Assembly: GCF_001651805.1 (NCBI RefSeq)
Contig: NZ_CP015839.1
Coordinates: 1,736,001-1,800,000, forward strand
Origin: Marinobacterium aestuarii
Lineage (GTDB): Bacteria > Pseudomonadota > Gammaproteobacteria > Pseudomonadales > Balneatricaceae
DNA: 64,000 nt
Reading direction: 5' to 3'
A program made the translations under genes and the position numbers. Below are positions 1 to 9,281 of the stretch, piece after piece; position 1 is the stretch's first letter, and every line of letters starts with the position of its first letter. A model generated the notes under the pieces. It was not told where the DNA came from. It did no database searches and saw only the letters and a list, made by a program, of their open reading frames with translations.

Positions 1-639
1 TCCAAGGAAGGCGGGCCTAATCCGGACGACAACCCGCGCCTGCGTGCGGCGGTGGACAAGGCGCTGGGTGCCAACATGAAGCGCGATACCATCGACAAGG
101 CGGTTGCGCGCGGTGCCGGCGGCATGGACGGTGAAAGCTACGACGAGCTGACCTACGAAGGCTACGGCATCAACGGCGTGGCGATTCTGGTCGAGTGCAT
201 GACCGATAACGTCAACCGTACCGTGTCCCAGGTGCGTGCCGCCTTCAACAAGTTTGGTGGCAATCTGGGTACCAACGGTTCGGTGTCCTACCTGTTCGAG
301 AAAAAAGGCCAGCTCAGCTTTGGTGAGGGCGCGGACGAAGATGCCATCATGGAAGCGGCGCTGGACGTGGGGGCTGAGGATGTGGTCGGCAATGACGACG
401 GTTCTGTGGATGTGTTCACGGCGCCGGCGGATTTCATGACCGTCAAACAGGGTCTGGCAGACGCCGGTTTTGAGTCCGATTTTGCCGAGGTCTCGATGAT
501 TCCGGCCACTACGGTGGAGCTGGATGTCGAGACCGCCCGCAGGGTCATGAAGCTGATCGATGCGCTGGATGACCTGGATGATTCGCAGAATGTTTTCCAC
601 AATGCGGATATTCCCGACGAGGCGATGGACGGCGACTGA
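1..639 (+). CDS. yebC: YebC/PmpR-family DNA-binding regulator or translation factor (5' truncated)
   Basis: The reading frame is open from the first base, so the N-terminus lies outside the window; about 212 codons are present of a usual 246-250. The visible part reads like E. coli YebC throughout: NPRLRAAVDKAL near the start, YEGYG, then GGNLGTNGSVSYLF and AEVSMIPAT. The family is described as DNA-binding regulators (PmpR represses quorum sensing in Pseudomonas), and more recently as factors easing ribosome stalling. It sits upstream of ruvC on the same strand, as in Pseudomonas and E. coli. About 190 bases separate it from ruvC, with no obvious strong terminator. An internal GTG at 52 is not the start, because homology continues upstream of it. 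Confidence 0.95.
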   Translation, partial: SKEGGPNPDDNPRLRAAVDKALGANMKRDTIDKAVARGAGGMDGESYDELTYEGYGINGVAILVECMTDNVNRTVSQVRAAFNKFGGNLGTNGSVSYLFEKKGQLSFGEGADEDAIMEAALDVGAEDVVGNDDGSVDVFTAPADFMTVKQGLADAGFESDFAEVSMIPATTVELDVETARRVMKLIDALDDLDDSQNVFHNADIPDEAMDGD

Positions 640-830
640 GTCGTTTCGCGTCACGGGCATCCCGCCGGGGCACACCAGGCCGGGGTCAGGATTTTAGTCG
701 TCGTCAGTGAAGCCATTGCGGGCTTGCACGGATGGGGCTGTAAAATCCGGGCTCCGGCCTTTTATTTTGCGCAGCGGTACGCCTGAGTCGGTATCATGGC
801 CCGGGCGCACTCAGGGATAAGCGAATCTGT

Positions 831-1349
831 ATGCTGATTCTAGGAATTGACCCCGGCTCTCGGATTACCGGGTACGGGGTGATCAACCATGTCGACGGGC
901 GCAACGAATATGTTGCCAGTGGCTGTATTCGCATCAAGGGCGATGAACTGCCCGAACGGCTGCGGCAGGTTTACGCCGGCGTCAGTGAGATCGTCGAGAC
1001 CTATTGCCCGCAGGAAATGGCGATCGAGCAGGTTTTCATGGCACGCAATCCGGACTCGGCCTTAAAGCTTGGGCAGGCGCGCGGTGTGGCCATCGTCGCC
1101 TGCAGTAATCGGGATCTGCCGGTGTATGAGTACGCCGCCCGCAAGGTCAAGCAGGCGGTGGTGGGCAATGGCGGCGCCGACAAGACGCAGGTGCAGCACA
1201 TGGTGTCCTATTTGTTGAAATTGCCGGGTCTGCCCCAGGCTGATGCCGCCGATGCCCTGGCCATTGCCATCTGTCATGCCCATACCCGCAGCAGCATGGT
1301 GCGCACCCTGGGTGTCTGCGCCAGTCGCAACGGACGCTGGCGCAAATGA
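831..1349 (+). CDS. ruvC: Holliday junction resolvase RuvC
   Basis: RuvC is the dimeric endonuclease that cuts Holliday junctions moved by RuvAB. The 172-residue product has normal length. The RNase-H-fold acidic residues are visible: D7 in LGIDPG, E66 in AIEQ, and D138/D141 in the DAADAL motif. The stop overlaps the ATG of the next gene by four bases (ATGA at 1346-1349), so that gene is probably translated by coupling to ruvC. I saw no LexA-like CTGT-N8-ACAG box in the 190 bases upstream. Confidence 0.97.
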   Translation: MLILGIDPGSRITGYGVINHVDGRNEYVASGCIRIKGDELPERLRQVYAGVSEIVETYCPQEMAIEQVFMARNPDSALKLGQARGVAIVACSNRDLPVYEYAARKVKQAVVGNGGADKTQVQHMVSYLLKLPGLPQADAADALAIAICHAHTRSSMVRTLGVCASRNGRWRK

Positions 1350-2026
1350 CCTACCTTGAGTTTGTCTACGCGGCGGACCTTGCCGGTGTCGCCGTGTTTG
1401 CCACCACCGGGGCGCTCGCAGCCCAGGGCAAGCGACTGGATATTCTGGGTGTGGTGGTGCTGGGCATTGTGACGGCCCTGGGTGGCGGTACGCTGCGGGA
1501 CATCACCCTGAATGCTCATCCTGTACTCTGGATCGGCGATACCCTCTATTTGTGGGTGGCCATTCTGAGTGCGGTTGTCGCCTTTGTGCTGTCGCGCTAT
1601 ATCCAGTACCCCAGGCGCATGTTGCTGATTCTGGATGCGCTGGGGTTGTCGCTGTTCGCCATTCTGGGGGCGCAGAAGGCCGTCGCCCTGGGAATGCCGG
1701 ATGTGGTGGTGGTCATGATGGCGGTCATTACCGGCGTGGCCGGCGGCATGATTCGCGATCTCCTCACAGGTCAAGTGCCGCTGATTCTGCAATGGAACGG
1801 TGAAATGTACGCCAGCTGTGCGCTGGTGGGCGCGCTGGTGTATGTGGTGTTCAGCCATGTCATGACCGAGCCCACGCGCTGGCTGGAGCTCAGTGCCATG
1901 ACCATAGTGTTTGTGTTTCGCATGGCCTCTATTGTGGCGGGCCTGCGGCTGCCCGAGTTTATAGTGGCGGGACACAGGCTGGAATCACCTGAAGAAGCCC
2001 GTAATCTGGAGAGAAAAGAGCCGTGA
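1346..2026 (+). CDS. TRIC/UPF0126-family inner-membrane channel-like protein (YicG-like)
   Basis: This 226-residue protein is almost entirely hydrophobic. It shows the two-fold repeat of the UPF0126 (TRIC-type) family: a first unit around residues 8-85 containing [10 protein letters not shown] and GGGTLRD, and a second around 95-170 containing GAQKA and GGMIRDLL. The glycine-rich GGG/GGxxRD segments are the family hallmark. Prokaryotic members form trimeric cation-permeable channels, and E. coli YicG is the usual reference. Its placement is unusual: four-base overlaps join it to ruvC upstream and to ruvA downstream, so it lies inside the ruv operon. The physiological cargo cannot be read from sequence. 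Confidence 0.85.
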   Translation: MTYLEFVYAADLAGVAVFATTGALAAQGKRLDILGVVVLGIVTALGGGTLRDITLNAHPVLWIGDTLYLWVAILSAVVAFVLSRYIQYPRRMLLILDALGLSLFAILGAQKAVALGMPDVVVVMMAVITGVAGGMIRDLLTGQVPLILQWNGEMYASCALVGALVYVVFSHVMTEPTRWLELSAMTIVFVFRMASIVAGLRLPEFIVAGHRLESPEEARNLERKEP

Positions 2027-2649
2027 TAGGACGTCTGAGAGGGGAGTTGCTGGAAAAGCATCCGCCGCAGTTGCTGGTTGAGGTGGGTGGCGTTGGTTAC
2101 GAGCTCGAGGCCTCGATGAATACCTTCTATCGCCTGCCCGAGCGCGGCAAGCAGGTGGTGCTCTATACCCACTTTGTGGTGCGTGAAGATGCACAGTTGC
2201 TTTACGGCTTTGCCGACCGGGGCGAGCGCAGTCTGTTCCGTGCCCTGATCAAGGTGAATGGCGTCGGTCCCAAGCTCGCGCTGACCATTCTATCGGGTAT
2301 TGATGCCGACAGCTTTGTGCGGGCGGTGCATCAGGGCGATACCGCATCGCTGGTACGTTTGCCTGGTATTGGCAAAAAGACCGCCGAGCGGCTGATCGTC
2401 GAGATGAAAGACAAGCTCAAGGAGCTGCAGGTGTCCGGCGCCGGCGAGTTTCAGTTGTCCGCGCCCGGCGAGCAGGCGCCAGTAGCAGGCCCTGATGCGG
2501 CCTCCGAGGCGGAGAGTGCGCTGGTGGCGCTGGGCTACAAGCCGGCTGAAGCCACCAAGGCTGTGAGTCAGGCGGCGCGGCTACTGGATGCCAATGCGCC
2601 CTGTGAGGCGTTGATTCGTCAGGCGCTCAAGTCAATGGTCGGGGGGTGA
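2023..2649 (+). CDS. ruvA: Holliday junction DNA helicase subunit RuvA
   Basis: RuvA binds four-way junctions and loads the RuvB motor. The 208-residue product begins at a GTG overlapping the preceding stop (GTGA). The N-terminal OB-fold ([11 protein letters not shown]) is followed by helix-hairpin-helix repeats around residues 70-135 ([13 protein letters not shown] and [12 protein letters not shown]). A flexible linker near 145-160 leads to the C-terminal RuvB-contact domain ([12 protein letters not shown]). Length and domain order are normal. ruvB follows after 35 bases. Confidence 0.97.
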   Translation: MIGRLRGELLEKHPPQLLVEVGGVGYELEASMNTFYRLPERGKQVVLYTHFVVREDAQLLYGFADRGERSLFRALIKVNGVGPKLALTILSGIDADSFVRAVHQGDTASLVRLPGIGKKTAERLIVEMKDKLKELQVSGAGEFQLSAPGEQAPVAGPDAASEAESALVALGYKPAEATKAVSQAARLLDANAPCEALIRQALKSMVGG

Positions 2650-2684
2650 CAGATGTCGGACCTGGCGCTGTGGAGTAAGGTTGT

Positions 2685-3698
2685 ATGATCGAAGCGGACC
2701 GTTTTATTGCGCCCCAGGCGAGCCCGACGGAGGATGTGCTGGACAGGGCAATACGCCCCAAGACGCTGGCGGACTACGAAGGCCAGCCGCGGGTGCGCGA
2801 GCAGATGGAAATTTTCATTGAGGCGGCACGCAAGCGTGGCGAAGCCCTGGATCACACCCTGATATTTGGACCGCCCGGCCTTGGCAAGACCACACTTGCC
2901 AATATCATTGCCAACGAGATGAAGGGCGCCATCAAGACGACCTCGGGTCCGGTGCTGGAAAAGGCCGGTGATGTGGCCGCCATGCTGACCAGTCTTGAGC
3001 CCGGAGACATTCTCTTTATCGACGAAATCCACCGTCTAAGCCCCAATGTCGAGGAGATTCTCTATCCGGCCATGGAGGACTATCAGCTCGATATCATGAT
3101 CGGTGAGGGGCCGGCGGCGCGCTCGATCAAGATCGAGTTGCCACCCTTTACCCTGGTAGGCGCCACGACCCGTGCCGGGCTGCTGACATCCCCGCTGCGG
3201 GACCGCTTTGGCATAGTGCAGCGGCTGGAGTTCTATGGCGTTGATGATTTGGCGCACATCGTGGAGCGCTCGGCGCGTCTGTCGGGTACCAGTATTGCGC
3301 CTGAGGGTGCGCTGGAAGTCGCCCGGCGGGCGCGGGGTACGCCACGTATCGCCAATCGTTTGTTGCGACGCGCACGGGATTACGCCGAGGTTAAGGGTAA
3401 TGGCGAGATTGACCGGCAGACGGCGGATCTGGCGCTCAACATGCTCAGCGTCGACGAGCGCGGCTTTGATCATATGGACCGGCGCCTGTTGCTGGCGATG
3501 ATCGAGAAGTTTGGCGGCGGGCCTGTCGGGGTGGATAACCTGGCGGCGGCGATCTCGGAGGAACGCGATACCATCGAGGATGTGCTTGAGCCCTATCTCA
3601 TTCAGCAGGGCTATATCATGCGCACGCCCAGGGGGCGCATCGTCACGGATCATGCGTATCTGCACTTTGGCCTTGAGGTGCCTGAGCGCACCTCCTGA
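2685..3698 (+). CDS. ruvB: Holliday junction branch-migration ATPase RuvB
   Basis: RuvB is the hexameric AAA+ motor that drives branch migration. The 337-residue protein has Walker A at residues 62-70 (GPPGLGKTT), Walker B near 108-114 (ILFIDEIHR), sensor-1 GATTRAG and the arginine-finger region PLRDRFG. The C-terminal winged-helix ends in [13 protein letters not shown]. It is the last gene of the ruv cluster; 539 bases without a convincing gene follow before tolQ, where Pseudomonas has ybgC. Confidence 0.98.
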   Translation: MIEADRFIAPQASPTEDVLDRAIRPKTLADYEGQPRVREQMEIFIEAARKRGEALDHTLIFGPPGLGKTTLANIIANEMKGAIKTTSGPVLEKAGDVAAMLTSLEPGDILFIDEIHRLSPNVEEILYPAMEDYQLDIMIGEGPAARSIKIELPPFTLVGATTRAGLLTSPLRDRFGIVQRLEFYGVDDLAHIVERSARLSGTSIAPEGALEVARRARGTPRIANRLLRRARDYAEVKGNGEIDRQTADLALNMLSVDERGFDHMDRRLLLAMIEKFGGGPVGVDNLAAAISEERDTIEDVLEPYLIQQGYIMRTPRGRIVTDHAYLHFGLEVPERTS

Positions 3699-4237
3699 GC
3701 ACAAATCGTCGGGCGGACTTTGCCTGTTTCTGGCCGTTTGCGCGCACTATTTCAGGGCGCTTATGGTGGCTGAAATTCTTTTTGCGTTGGTGCTGCACAA
3801 GCTGCTTGAATAAATCTTTGCGCCTGCTATTGTGGGCGCAGAATTCGCCCGACTGCCTAAAGGCCCAGGTCCCTGGTCCCTGCCCATCGCGCAAACGACT
3901 TTGTCAGCTTACCCTTCTTCACCTCTGCTGCGTGCGCCTGTTAAGGTTGTGCGACGGTGCGCGTGGGGCGGGGTTCGAGCAGTGGGTTTGTTCATTCTGC
4001 AGCAAGCTTGTAACCGCTATGATGCGGCGCTCGTGGATATGGCTGAACCAAACAGCATGAGCGCTATCATACAGCGTTCACAGGCAAGTCTGTGGTAGGG
4101 TCGTCAGAGGTGTCGGCAGGCGTTTGTAGCCTATTAACCTGTTGTGGTCTGTTCGTTGCTTTCTGCACCGGGTAGTCCGATCTTTCAACCGAGTCAGCCG
4201 GCACTTATTGTGATCTGGCGCCTGAGAGGAATTTGTT
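3699..4237 (+). other. 539-base intergenic region between ruvB and tolQ
   Basis: No convincing gene was found. The two overlapping reading frames here (about 88-92 codons) show no recognisable motif, no good ribosome-binding site and no consistent codon bias. ybgC, which sits here in Pseudomonas and E. coli, is absent, and none of the frames I read resembles the YbgC hot-dog thioesterase. The region presumably carries the tolQRAB promoter, but I could not identify convincing -35/-10 boxes. A TATGAT at 4018-4023 has no well-spaced -35. Confidence 0.6.
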
Positions 4238-4918
4238 GTGGTCGAGGAAATGTCGATCTGGAGTCTGGTGCTCAACGCAAGTCTGGTTGTACAGCTGGTT
4301 ATGCTGATATTGCTGTTGGCGTCCTTCCTGTCATGGATCATGATTTTTCAGCGTCGTCGCGTCTTCAGTGACGCCAGCAAAGGCCTGGCGGTGTTTGAAG
4401 AACGCTTTTGGTCGGGCGTTGACCTGGGGCACCTGTTCCGCGAAGTGAATCAGTCGCCGGATCCGGGTAATGGCGCCGAGAATATTTTTCGCTCCGGCAT
4501 CAAGGAGTTTACCCGCCTGACCCAGCAGCGCAATTACGATCCCGATGCGGTTATGGAAGGCATTCAGCGCAGCATGCGTGTTGCGCTGGCCCGTGAAGAG
4601 GAAAAACTGGATCAGCACCTGCCGTTTCTGGCCACCGTCGGTTCGACCAGCCCTTATATCGGCCTGTTTGGCACTGTATGGGGCATCATGAACTCGTTCC
4701 GCGGGCTGGCCAATATGCATCAGGCGACGCTGGCATCCGTGGCGCCGGGGATTTCCGAGGCACTGGTGGCGACGGCGATCGGACTTTTTGCGGCGATTCC
4801 GGCGGTCATTGCCTATAACCGCTTTTCGTCCAAATCCGAAGGACTGCTTAATCGTTACGAGACCTTCGCCGATGAGTTTTCCAGCATTTTGCACCGTCGC
4901 ATTCATTCAGCGGACTGA
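4238..4918 (+). CDS. tolQ: Tol-Pal system proton-channel subunit TolQ
   Basis: TolQ forms, with TolR, the proton-driven inner-membrane motor that powers TolA and keeps the outer membrane pulled in at the division septum. The 226-residue protein has three hydrophobic segments (about 14-36, 135-160 and 170-192). It also has the MotA/TolQ/ExbB signature (TVGSTSPYIGLFGTVWGIM, GISEALVATAIGLFAAIPAVIAYNR). The start is taken as GTG 4238, with AGAGGA about ten bases upstream. tolR follows after 12 bases. Confidence 0.96.
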   Translation: MVEEMSIWSLVLNASLVVQLVMLILLLASFLSWIMIFQRRRVFSDASKGLAVFEERFWSGVDLGHLFREVNQSPDPGNGAENIFRSGIKEFTRLTQQRNYDPDAVMEGIQRSMRVALAREEEKLDQHLPFLATVGSTSPYIGLFGTVWGIMNSFRGLANMHQATLASVAPGISEALVATAIGLFAAIPAVIAYNRFSSKSEGLLNRYETFADEFSSILHRRIHSAD

Positions 4919-4930
4919 TCAGGCAATCTC

Positions 4931-5347
4931 ATGATTAGACGACAGAAGCGCAAGCGCAAACTCAACGCCGAGATCAACGTTGTACCCTATATCGACGTCA
5001 TGATGGTGCTGCTGGTGATCTTCATGGTCACCGCCCCCATGCTGACCCAGGGTGTGGATGTGCAGTTGCCCAAGGCCTCCGCTGACCCGGTGGACAGCAA
5101 GGACAGCGAGCCGCTGATCGTCACGGTGGATGCTGAGGGTCAGTACTACATCAACATCGGTGGTGCCGACCAGTCGGTGGTCAGTGCTGAGGATGTCGGT
5201 GAGCGCGTGCAGAAGGTGCTGGCGGCGAATCCGGACAAGATGCTGCTGGTCAAAGGCGACAAGCGCGTTGAATATGACAAGGTGGTCGGGCTGATGGTGC
5301 TGTTGCAACAGGCCGGCGCACCCAGTGTCGGGCTGGTAACAGAGTAG
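4931..5347 (+). CDS. tolR: Tol-Pal system motor subunit TolR
   Basis: This 138-residue ExbD/TolR-family protein has a short basic cytoplasmic N-terminus (RRQKRKRK) and one membrane segment at about 17-37. The essential membrane aspartate is D22 in VVPYIDVMMVLL. A periplasmic domain of normal size follows. It partners TolQ in coupling proton flow to TolA. The stop codon TAG ends at 5347, and the tolA GTG begins at the very next base, indicating tight operon coupling. Confidence 0.96.
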   Translation: MIRRQKRKRKLNAEINVVPYIDVMMVLLVIFMVTAPMLTQGVDVQLPKASADPVDSKDSEPLIVTVDAEGQYYINIGGADQSVVSAEDVGERVQKVLAANPDKMLLVKGDKRVEYDKVVGLMVLLQQAGAPSVGLVTE

Positions 5348-6472
5348 GTGTGGACGGTGGATAAGCGCAGTTATCTGGTACCCAGCCTGCTTGCGTTTCT
5401 GGTGCATGTGGCTGTGGTGTTGCTGCTTGCCGGTCACTGGTTCGATCAGGCTGATCCGCGGGAATTGAAGCCGCGCCATATTCAGGCGCAGATGGTGGAT
5501 CTGGGCGCGGTGAGTCAGGCGCTGGAGAAGCAGACCGAGCAGGCACGTCGTGCAGAAGAGGCGCGCAAGAAAGCCGAGCAGCGCAAACTGAACGAACGTG
5601 AGCAGGCGCAGGAAAAGCAGCGTCAGCAGGAGCTGGCGGCGCAGGACAAGGCTAAAAAGGCAGAGCAGGCTCAGGAGCAGAAAGTCCGGGATGAGCAGGC
5701 GGCAAAGGAAAAGTCGATAAAAGAGGCTGAGCAGAAAGCTGAAACCCAGCGTCAGCAAAAGGAACAGGCTGAAGTTCTGGCGAAGGCGAAGGCCGCTGAG
5801 GCTAAGGCTGTGGCTGAATCGAAACAGAAAGCTCAGGAGCAGGCGAAGCTCGCCGCCGAGAAGAAAAAGCAGGTCGAGGATCTGGCGAAGGCTGCGGCGG
5901 GCAAAAAAAAGCTGGCTGATGACCAGGCCAAGGTTGCTGCCGAGAAGAAAAAACAGGCTGACGATCAGGCCAAAGCCGCTGCCGAGAAGAAAAAACAGGC
6001 GGACGTCGCTGCCAAGGCCAAGGCGGAAACCGAAGCCAAGCGTGTTGCTGAGGCCAAGCGCAAGCAGGAAGAGCAGCAGCGCAAGGACGCCGACAAGGCG
6101 CGTGAACTGGCGCAGTTCGAAAAAGAGCTGGCTCAGGAGCAGCAACGCATGGCGGCGGATCGCGCCTCGCAGCAGTTGATGGTGTCGATGACGGATTACA
6201 TCAACGGCGAGCTGAGTCGCAACTGGCGGATTTCGAGTGCGTTTCGCGACGGTATGGAAGCGGTGGTAGAGATCCGCCTTTTCCCGTCGGGTGAGGTGGA
6301 CAGTGCCAACCTGGTGAAGAGCAGTGGCGATTCGGGGTTTGACAATGCAGCGGTGCAGGCGGTGTTCAAGGTTGATCGCTTTGTGCGGGTTGCGGAAGTT
6401 GATCCGTTGACGTTTGAGCGTAATCTCAGAAAATTCAGAGTTAAGTTCCGACCGGAGGGATTGAGGTGGTAA
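5348..6472 (+). CDS. tolA: Tol-Pal system periplasm-spanning protein TolA
   Basis: TolA links the TolQR motor to TolB/Pal. The 374-residue product has one N-terminal membrane anchor (about 12-30) and a long Ala/Lys/Glu/Gln-rich helical domain (about 50-280). The compact C-terminal domain (about 285-374) contains [19 protein letters not shown] and the TonB-like tail. The helical arm includes four tandem 14-residue repeats (see the repeat at 5852-6019). The start is GTG 5348, immediately after the tolR stop. A long antisense reading frame opposite this gene is a composition artefact. Confidence 0.95.
   Translation: MWTVDKRSYLVPSLLAFLVHVAVVLLLAGHWFDQADPRELKPRHIQAQMVDLGAVSQALEKQTEQARRAEEARKKAEQRKLNEREQAQEKQRQQELAAQDKAKKAEQAQEQKVRDEQAAKEKSIKEAEQKAETQRQQKEQAEVLAKAKAAEAKAVAESKQKAQEQAKLAAEKKKQVEDLAKAAAGKKKLADDQAKVAAEKKKQADDQAKAAAEKKKQADVAAKAKAETEAKRVAEAKRKQEEQQRKDADKARELAQFEKELAQEQQRMAADRASQQLMVSMTDYINGELSRNWRISSAFRDGMEAVVEIRLFPSGEVDSANLVKSSGDSGFDNAAVQAVFKVDRFVRVAEVDPLTFERNLRKFRVKFRPEGLRW
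5852..6019 (+). repeat. Four tandem 42-bp repeats within tolA
   Basis: Four in-frame units (5852-5893, 5894-5935, 5936-5977, 5978-6019) each encode a 14-residue version of [14 protein letters not shown]. Units 3 and 4 are nearly identical at DNA level over their first 27 bases; units 1 and 2 have diverged. Unit 2 contains a run of eight A residues. Because the unit length is a multiple of three, gain or loss of a unit would only lengthen or shorten the helical arm of TolA. Confidence 0.9.
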
Positions 6473-6477
6473 TAGCG

Positions 6478-7779
6478 ATGAAGCAAAGAGTGCTGGCGTG
6501 CTGCGTATTGATGCTGTTGGCATTTGGTGTGCGCGCCGAACTGGTGATTGAAGTGACCCAGGGCGTGGATGCGCCGACGCCCATCGCTGTGGTCCCCTTT
6601 GGCTGGAGTGGCGCCACGCCATTGCCGGAGGATATCGGCGAGATCGTCTCCACGGATCTGCATCGCAGTGGCTTTTTTAGTGCCATGAAGCGCAGCGACA
6701 TGCTGGGCTTTCCGCAGCAGCAGGCGCAGGTGTTCTTTCGGGACTGGCGTGTGTCGGGTCAGAATTACCTGCTGATTGGTCGTGTGACCTCGACCGGTGG
6801 TGAGCAGCTGCAGGTAACCTATGAGCTCTATGATGTGCTTAAGGAAGCGCGGGTGTTCGGCGAACAGATCAGCGGTTCGACACGCAATATGCGTGATATG
6901 GCGCACTACATCGCCGATGCGGTATTCGAAAAGCTCACGGGTTTGCGCGGCGCCTTTTCTACCCGTATCGCCTATGTGACCGCCCAGAATCAGGGCGGTG
7001 GCCAGCACCGTTACAGTCTGCAGCTGGCGGATGCTGACGGGGCTCGGGCGCGTACCATTCTGGAGTCCCGTGAGCCTATCATGTCGCCGTCCTGGTCCAA
7101 GGATGGCAGCAAGCTGGCGTACGTATCCTTTGAAAGTTCGCGCCCGGGTATCTATGTGCAGCACCTGGCCAGCGGCAAGCGCGAAAAGATTCAGTCATTT
7201 GCCGGCCTTAACGGTGCGCCGGCCTGGGCGCCGGACGGCCAGCGCCTGGCGTTGACGCTGTCCAAGGACGGCAATCCGGAAATCTATACGCTGGATCTGG
7301 CGCGCCGTCAGCTGACCCGCGTGACGCACCATTACGGCATCGACACCGAGCCGACCTGGTCGCCGGACGGGCAGTCTATACTGTTTACTTCGGATCGGGG
7401 TGGTCAGCCACAGATCTACCGTGTCTATCTGTCTGATCGGCGAATTGAGCGTGTGACCTTTGAGGGCAACTACAATAGCAGTGGCAAGCTGACGCAGGAT
7501 GGCCGTTTCCTGGCCATGGTGCATCGCAGCGCAGGTGCCGGAGCTGCCTTCAATATTGCGGTACAGGATCTTAAAACAGGGCGTCTGGATATACTGACCC
7601 AGACGTCTCTGGACGAATCGCCAACCATAGCACCGAACGGCAGTATTGTGCTGTACGCGACCCAGCAGGGTAACACCGGTGTACTGGCGGCAGTTTCTCT
7701 CGATGGCCGGGTGCGCTTTCGCATGCCCTCGTCATCGGGCGATGTTAGGGAGCCGGCCTGGTCCCCCTACTTGCAATAG
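6478..7779 (+). CDS. tolB: Tol-Pal system periplasmic beta-propeller TolB
   Basis: TolB is a periplasmic protein that binds Pal and TolA. The chosen ATG gives a clean signal peptide ending ...FGVRA, followed by [13 protein letters not shown] at 6466, in frame and seven bases after a GGAGG, is an alternative that overlaps the tolA stop and adds four residues. The N-terminal domain (about 22-150) is followed by WD40-like propeller blades with repeated [29 protein letters not shown] and [15 protein letters not shown] motifs. Total length of about 433 is normal. Confidence 0.96.
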   Translation: MKQRVLACCVLMLLAFGVRAELVIEVTQGVDAPTPIAVVPFGWSGATPLPEDIGEIVSTDLHRSGFFSAMKRSDMLGFPQQQAQVFFRDWRVSGQNYLLIGRVTSTGGEQLQVTYELYDVLKEARVFGEQISGSTRNMRDMAHYIADAVFEKLTGLRGAFSTRIAYVTAQNQGGGQHRYSLQLADADGARARTILESREPIMSPSWSKDGSKLAYVSFESSRPGIYVQHLASGKREKIQSFAGLNGAPAWAPDGQRLALTLSKDGNPEIYTLDLARRQLTRVTHHYGIDTEPTWSPDGQSILFTSDRGGQPQIYRVYLSDRRIERVTFEGNYNSSGKLTQDGRFLAMVHRSAGAGAAFNIAVQDLKTGRLDILTQTSLDESPTIAPNGSIVLYATQQGNTGVLAAVSLDGRVRFRMPSSSGDVREPAWSPYLQ

Positions 7780-7848
7780 GACCGGGCTAACATTACTTTA
7801 CTCTACACGTTAGCGACCATGATGGTCGCTGCAAGGAGCAATAGAAAG

Positions 7849-8379
7849 ATGCGTGCGTTGAACGTTACCAAGGTTGCTGCTCTGGCTCTTACATTCGCAT
7901 GGGTTGCAGGTTGCAGCTCCACCAGTACTCAGACTGACAGCGCTGATATGGGCGGTAGCATGGGCTCTGACAGCGGAGCCATGACTTCAGGTTCTGCGGG
8001 TATGGGCGGACTGTCGGGTTCCGACCTGCCGGCTGAAGTTGCAAACCTGCAGACGGTTTTCTACTTCGATTTTGATCAGTCTACCGTCAAGGGCGAATCT
8101 TTCGCTGATCTGGAAGCGCATGCACGCTACCTGTCGTCCAACCCGCAGGCAGGTGTTCGTCTTGAAGGTCACGCTGATGAGCGCGGTACTCGCGAATACA
8201 ACATCGCCCTGGGCGAACGTCGTGGTAACGCTGTTGCGCGTTTCCTGATGGTGAACGGCGCCAACGCCGGTCAGGTTGAAGTGATCAGCTACGGCGAAGA
8301 AAAGCCGGCAGTGATGGGTCATGGCTCGGATTCCTGGGCGCAGAACCGTCGCGTTGAGCTGAAATACGCTGGCCGCTAA
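7849..8379 (+). CDS. pal: Peptidoglycan-associated lipoprotein Pal
   Basis: Pal anchors the outer membrane to peptidoglycan. ATG 7849 is preferred over the in-frame ATG at 7819 because AAGGAG lies ten bases upstream and it gives a standard lipoprotein signal (MRALNVTKVA... then lipobox VAGC). A Met/Gly/Ser-rich linker of roughly 35 residues leads to the OmpA-like domain, with YFDFDQSTV, LEGHADERGTREYN and the Arg-rich end QNRRVELKY. The protein is 176 residues. It sits 69 bases after tolB and just before cpoB, the canonical order. Confidence 0.96.
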   Translation: MRALNVTKVAALALTFAWVAGCSSTSTQTDSADMGGSMGSDSGAMTSGSAGMGGLSGSDLPAEVANLQTVFYFDFDQSTVKGESFADLEAHARYLSSNPQAGVRLEGHADERGTREYNIALGERRGNAVARFLMVNGANAGQVEVISYGEEKPAVMGHGSDSWAQNRRVELKYAGR

Positions 8380-8385
8380 GTGCCC

Positions 8386-9189
8386 ATGACTGTATTCAGA
8401 CTCAGGTTTCTGGGATTGCTGCTGGCGCTTGCGCCAGTAGCGGTTCTGGCTGCGGATCCCGTGCCGGTCATTGAGATCGCGCCGGGGCCAGGGCAGAGCT
8501 ACTCCAGTGGCGGCTCAGGGCAGTCCTTCGGCACGCAGGAGGCGCAGCTCATGATGATGCTGCAACAGCTGCAGGATGAGGTGCGCAGCCTGCGCGGCCA
8601 GGTGGAATCGCAGCAATACGCGTTCGATCGTATGCAGAAGGATCAGCTGGAGCGATACCGTGATCTCGACCGCCGCATGGGCGCGTTGATCACCGGTGCC
8701 GCCGCAGCCCCTGTGGTTCCTGAACTTAATTCTGATGCGGCCTTGCCGGATGCAGCAGCCCCTGGGCCTGAAGGTGCCCCGATTGCGCCTGCTTATAATG
8801 CGCCCTCGGCTTCTGCTGGATCAGGCGGCGACGATCAGGCCTATCAGGATGCCTTTGCGCTGGTGCGAGAGCGCAAGTTCAACGAAGCGGCCGGTGCCTT
8901 TGAGCGTTTTGTGCAGGACTATCCGGCGAGTGCCCGGCTGGCGAATGCGCACTACTGGCTCGGTGAAATTTACCTGGCCCAGCAGCAGCTGGACCTTGCC
9001 CAGACAGCCTTTTCCCGTGTAGTGGATGACTTTCCCGGCAGCACCAAACTGCCCGATGCGCTCTACAAGCTGGGTGTGCTGAATTATCAGCGAGGCAACA
9101 CAGCTGAGTCTGCGCGTTATCTGGAGCGGGTGATACGTGATTTCCCGCAAAGTTCTGCCGCGCGCTTGGCGCAAAATTTTAAGCGCTAG
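8386..9189 (+). CDS. cpoB: Cell division coordinator CpoB (YbgF)
   Basis: CpoB is the periplasmic TPR protein that links Tol-Pal constriction to septal peptidoglycan synthesis by PBP1B. ATG 8386 gives a signal peptide (MTVFRLRFLGLLLALAP... cleaved near VLAAD); GTG 8380 is an alternative. A coiled-coil stretch (about 48-95, LQQLQDEVRSLRGQVESQQ) is followed by a Pro/Ala-rich linker. Three tetratricopeptide units fill about 145-268 (AYQDAFALVRERKFNEAAGAF, ANAHYWLGEIYLAQ, ALYKLGVLNYQRG). It begins six bases after the pal stop and is followed by a hairpin at 9215-9235. Confidence 0.94.
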   Translation: MTVFRLRFLGLLLALAPVAVLAADPVPVIEIAPGPGQSYSSGGSGQSFGTQEAQLMMMLQQLQDEVRSLRGQVESQQYAFDRMQKDQLERYRDLDRRMGALITGAAAAPVVPELNSDAALPDAAAPGPEGAPIAPAYNAPSASAGSGGDDQAYQDAFALVRERKFNEAAGAFERFVQDYPASARLANAHYWLGEIYLAQQQLDLAQTAFSRVVDDFPGSTKLPDALYKLGVLNYQRGNTAESARYLERVIRDFPQSSAARLAQNFKR

Positions 9190-9214
9190 GCGTCTAGGCG
9201 CTTGGTGTTCGTTT

Positions 9215-9245
9215 GAGCCCGGCCTGTCCGGGCTCAGTTATTTGT
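9215..9245 (+). terminator. Hairpin after cpoB, probable terminator of the tol-pal operon
   Basis: The stem GAGCCCGG (9215-9222) and CCGGGCTC (9228-9235) encloses a five-base loop. A loosely T-rich stretch follows. It separates the tol-pal genes from queC. Confidence 0.6.
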
Positions 9246-9281
9246 TGTATTGCTCACATTTTTAAAGCGGAAGCTGTTTTG

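Noticed and set aside
831-2649. Possibility of a LexA-regulated SOS operon for ruvCAB
   Set aside because: No CTGT-N8-ACAG box was found upstream of ruvC or ruvA within the window; a promoter upstream of yebC is outside view.
3782-4098. Two overlapping 88-92-codon frames between ruvB and tolQ
   Set aside because: They have Cys/Arg-rich compositions, no ribosome-binding site and no resemblance to YbgC or any family I know.
4919-6622. 567-codon open frame on the minus strand opposite tolR-tolA
   Set aside because: It mirrors the repetitive, GC-rich tolA codons, has leucine-rich low-complexity content, no ribosome-binding site, and spans three well-supported genes.
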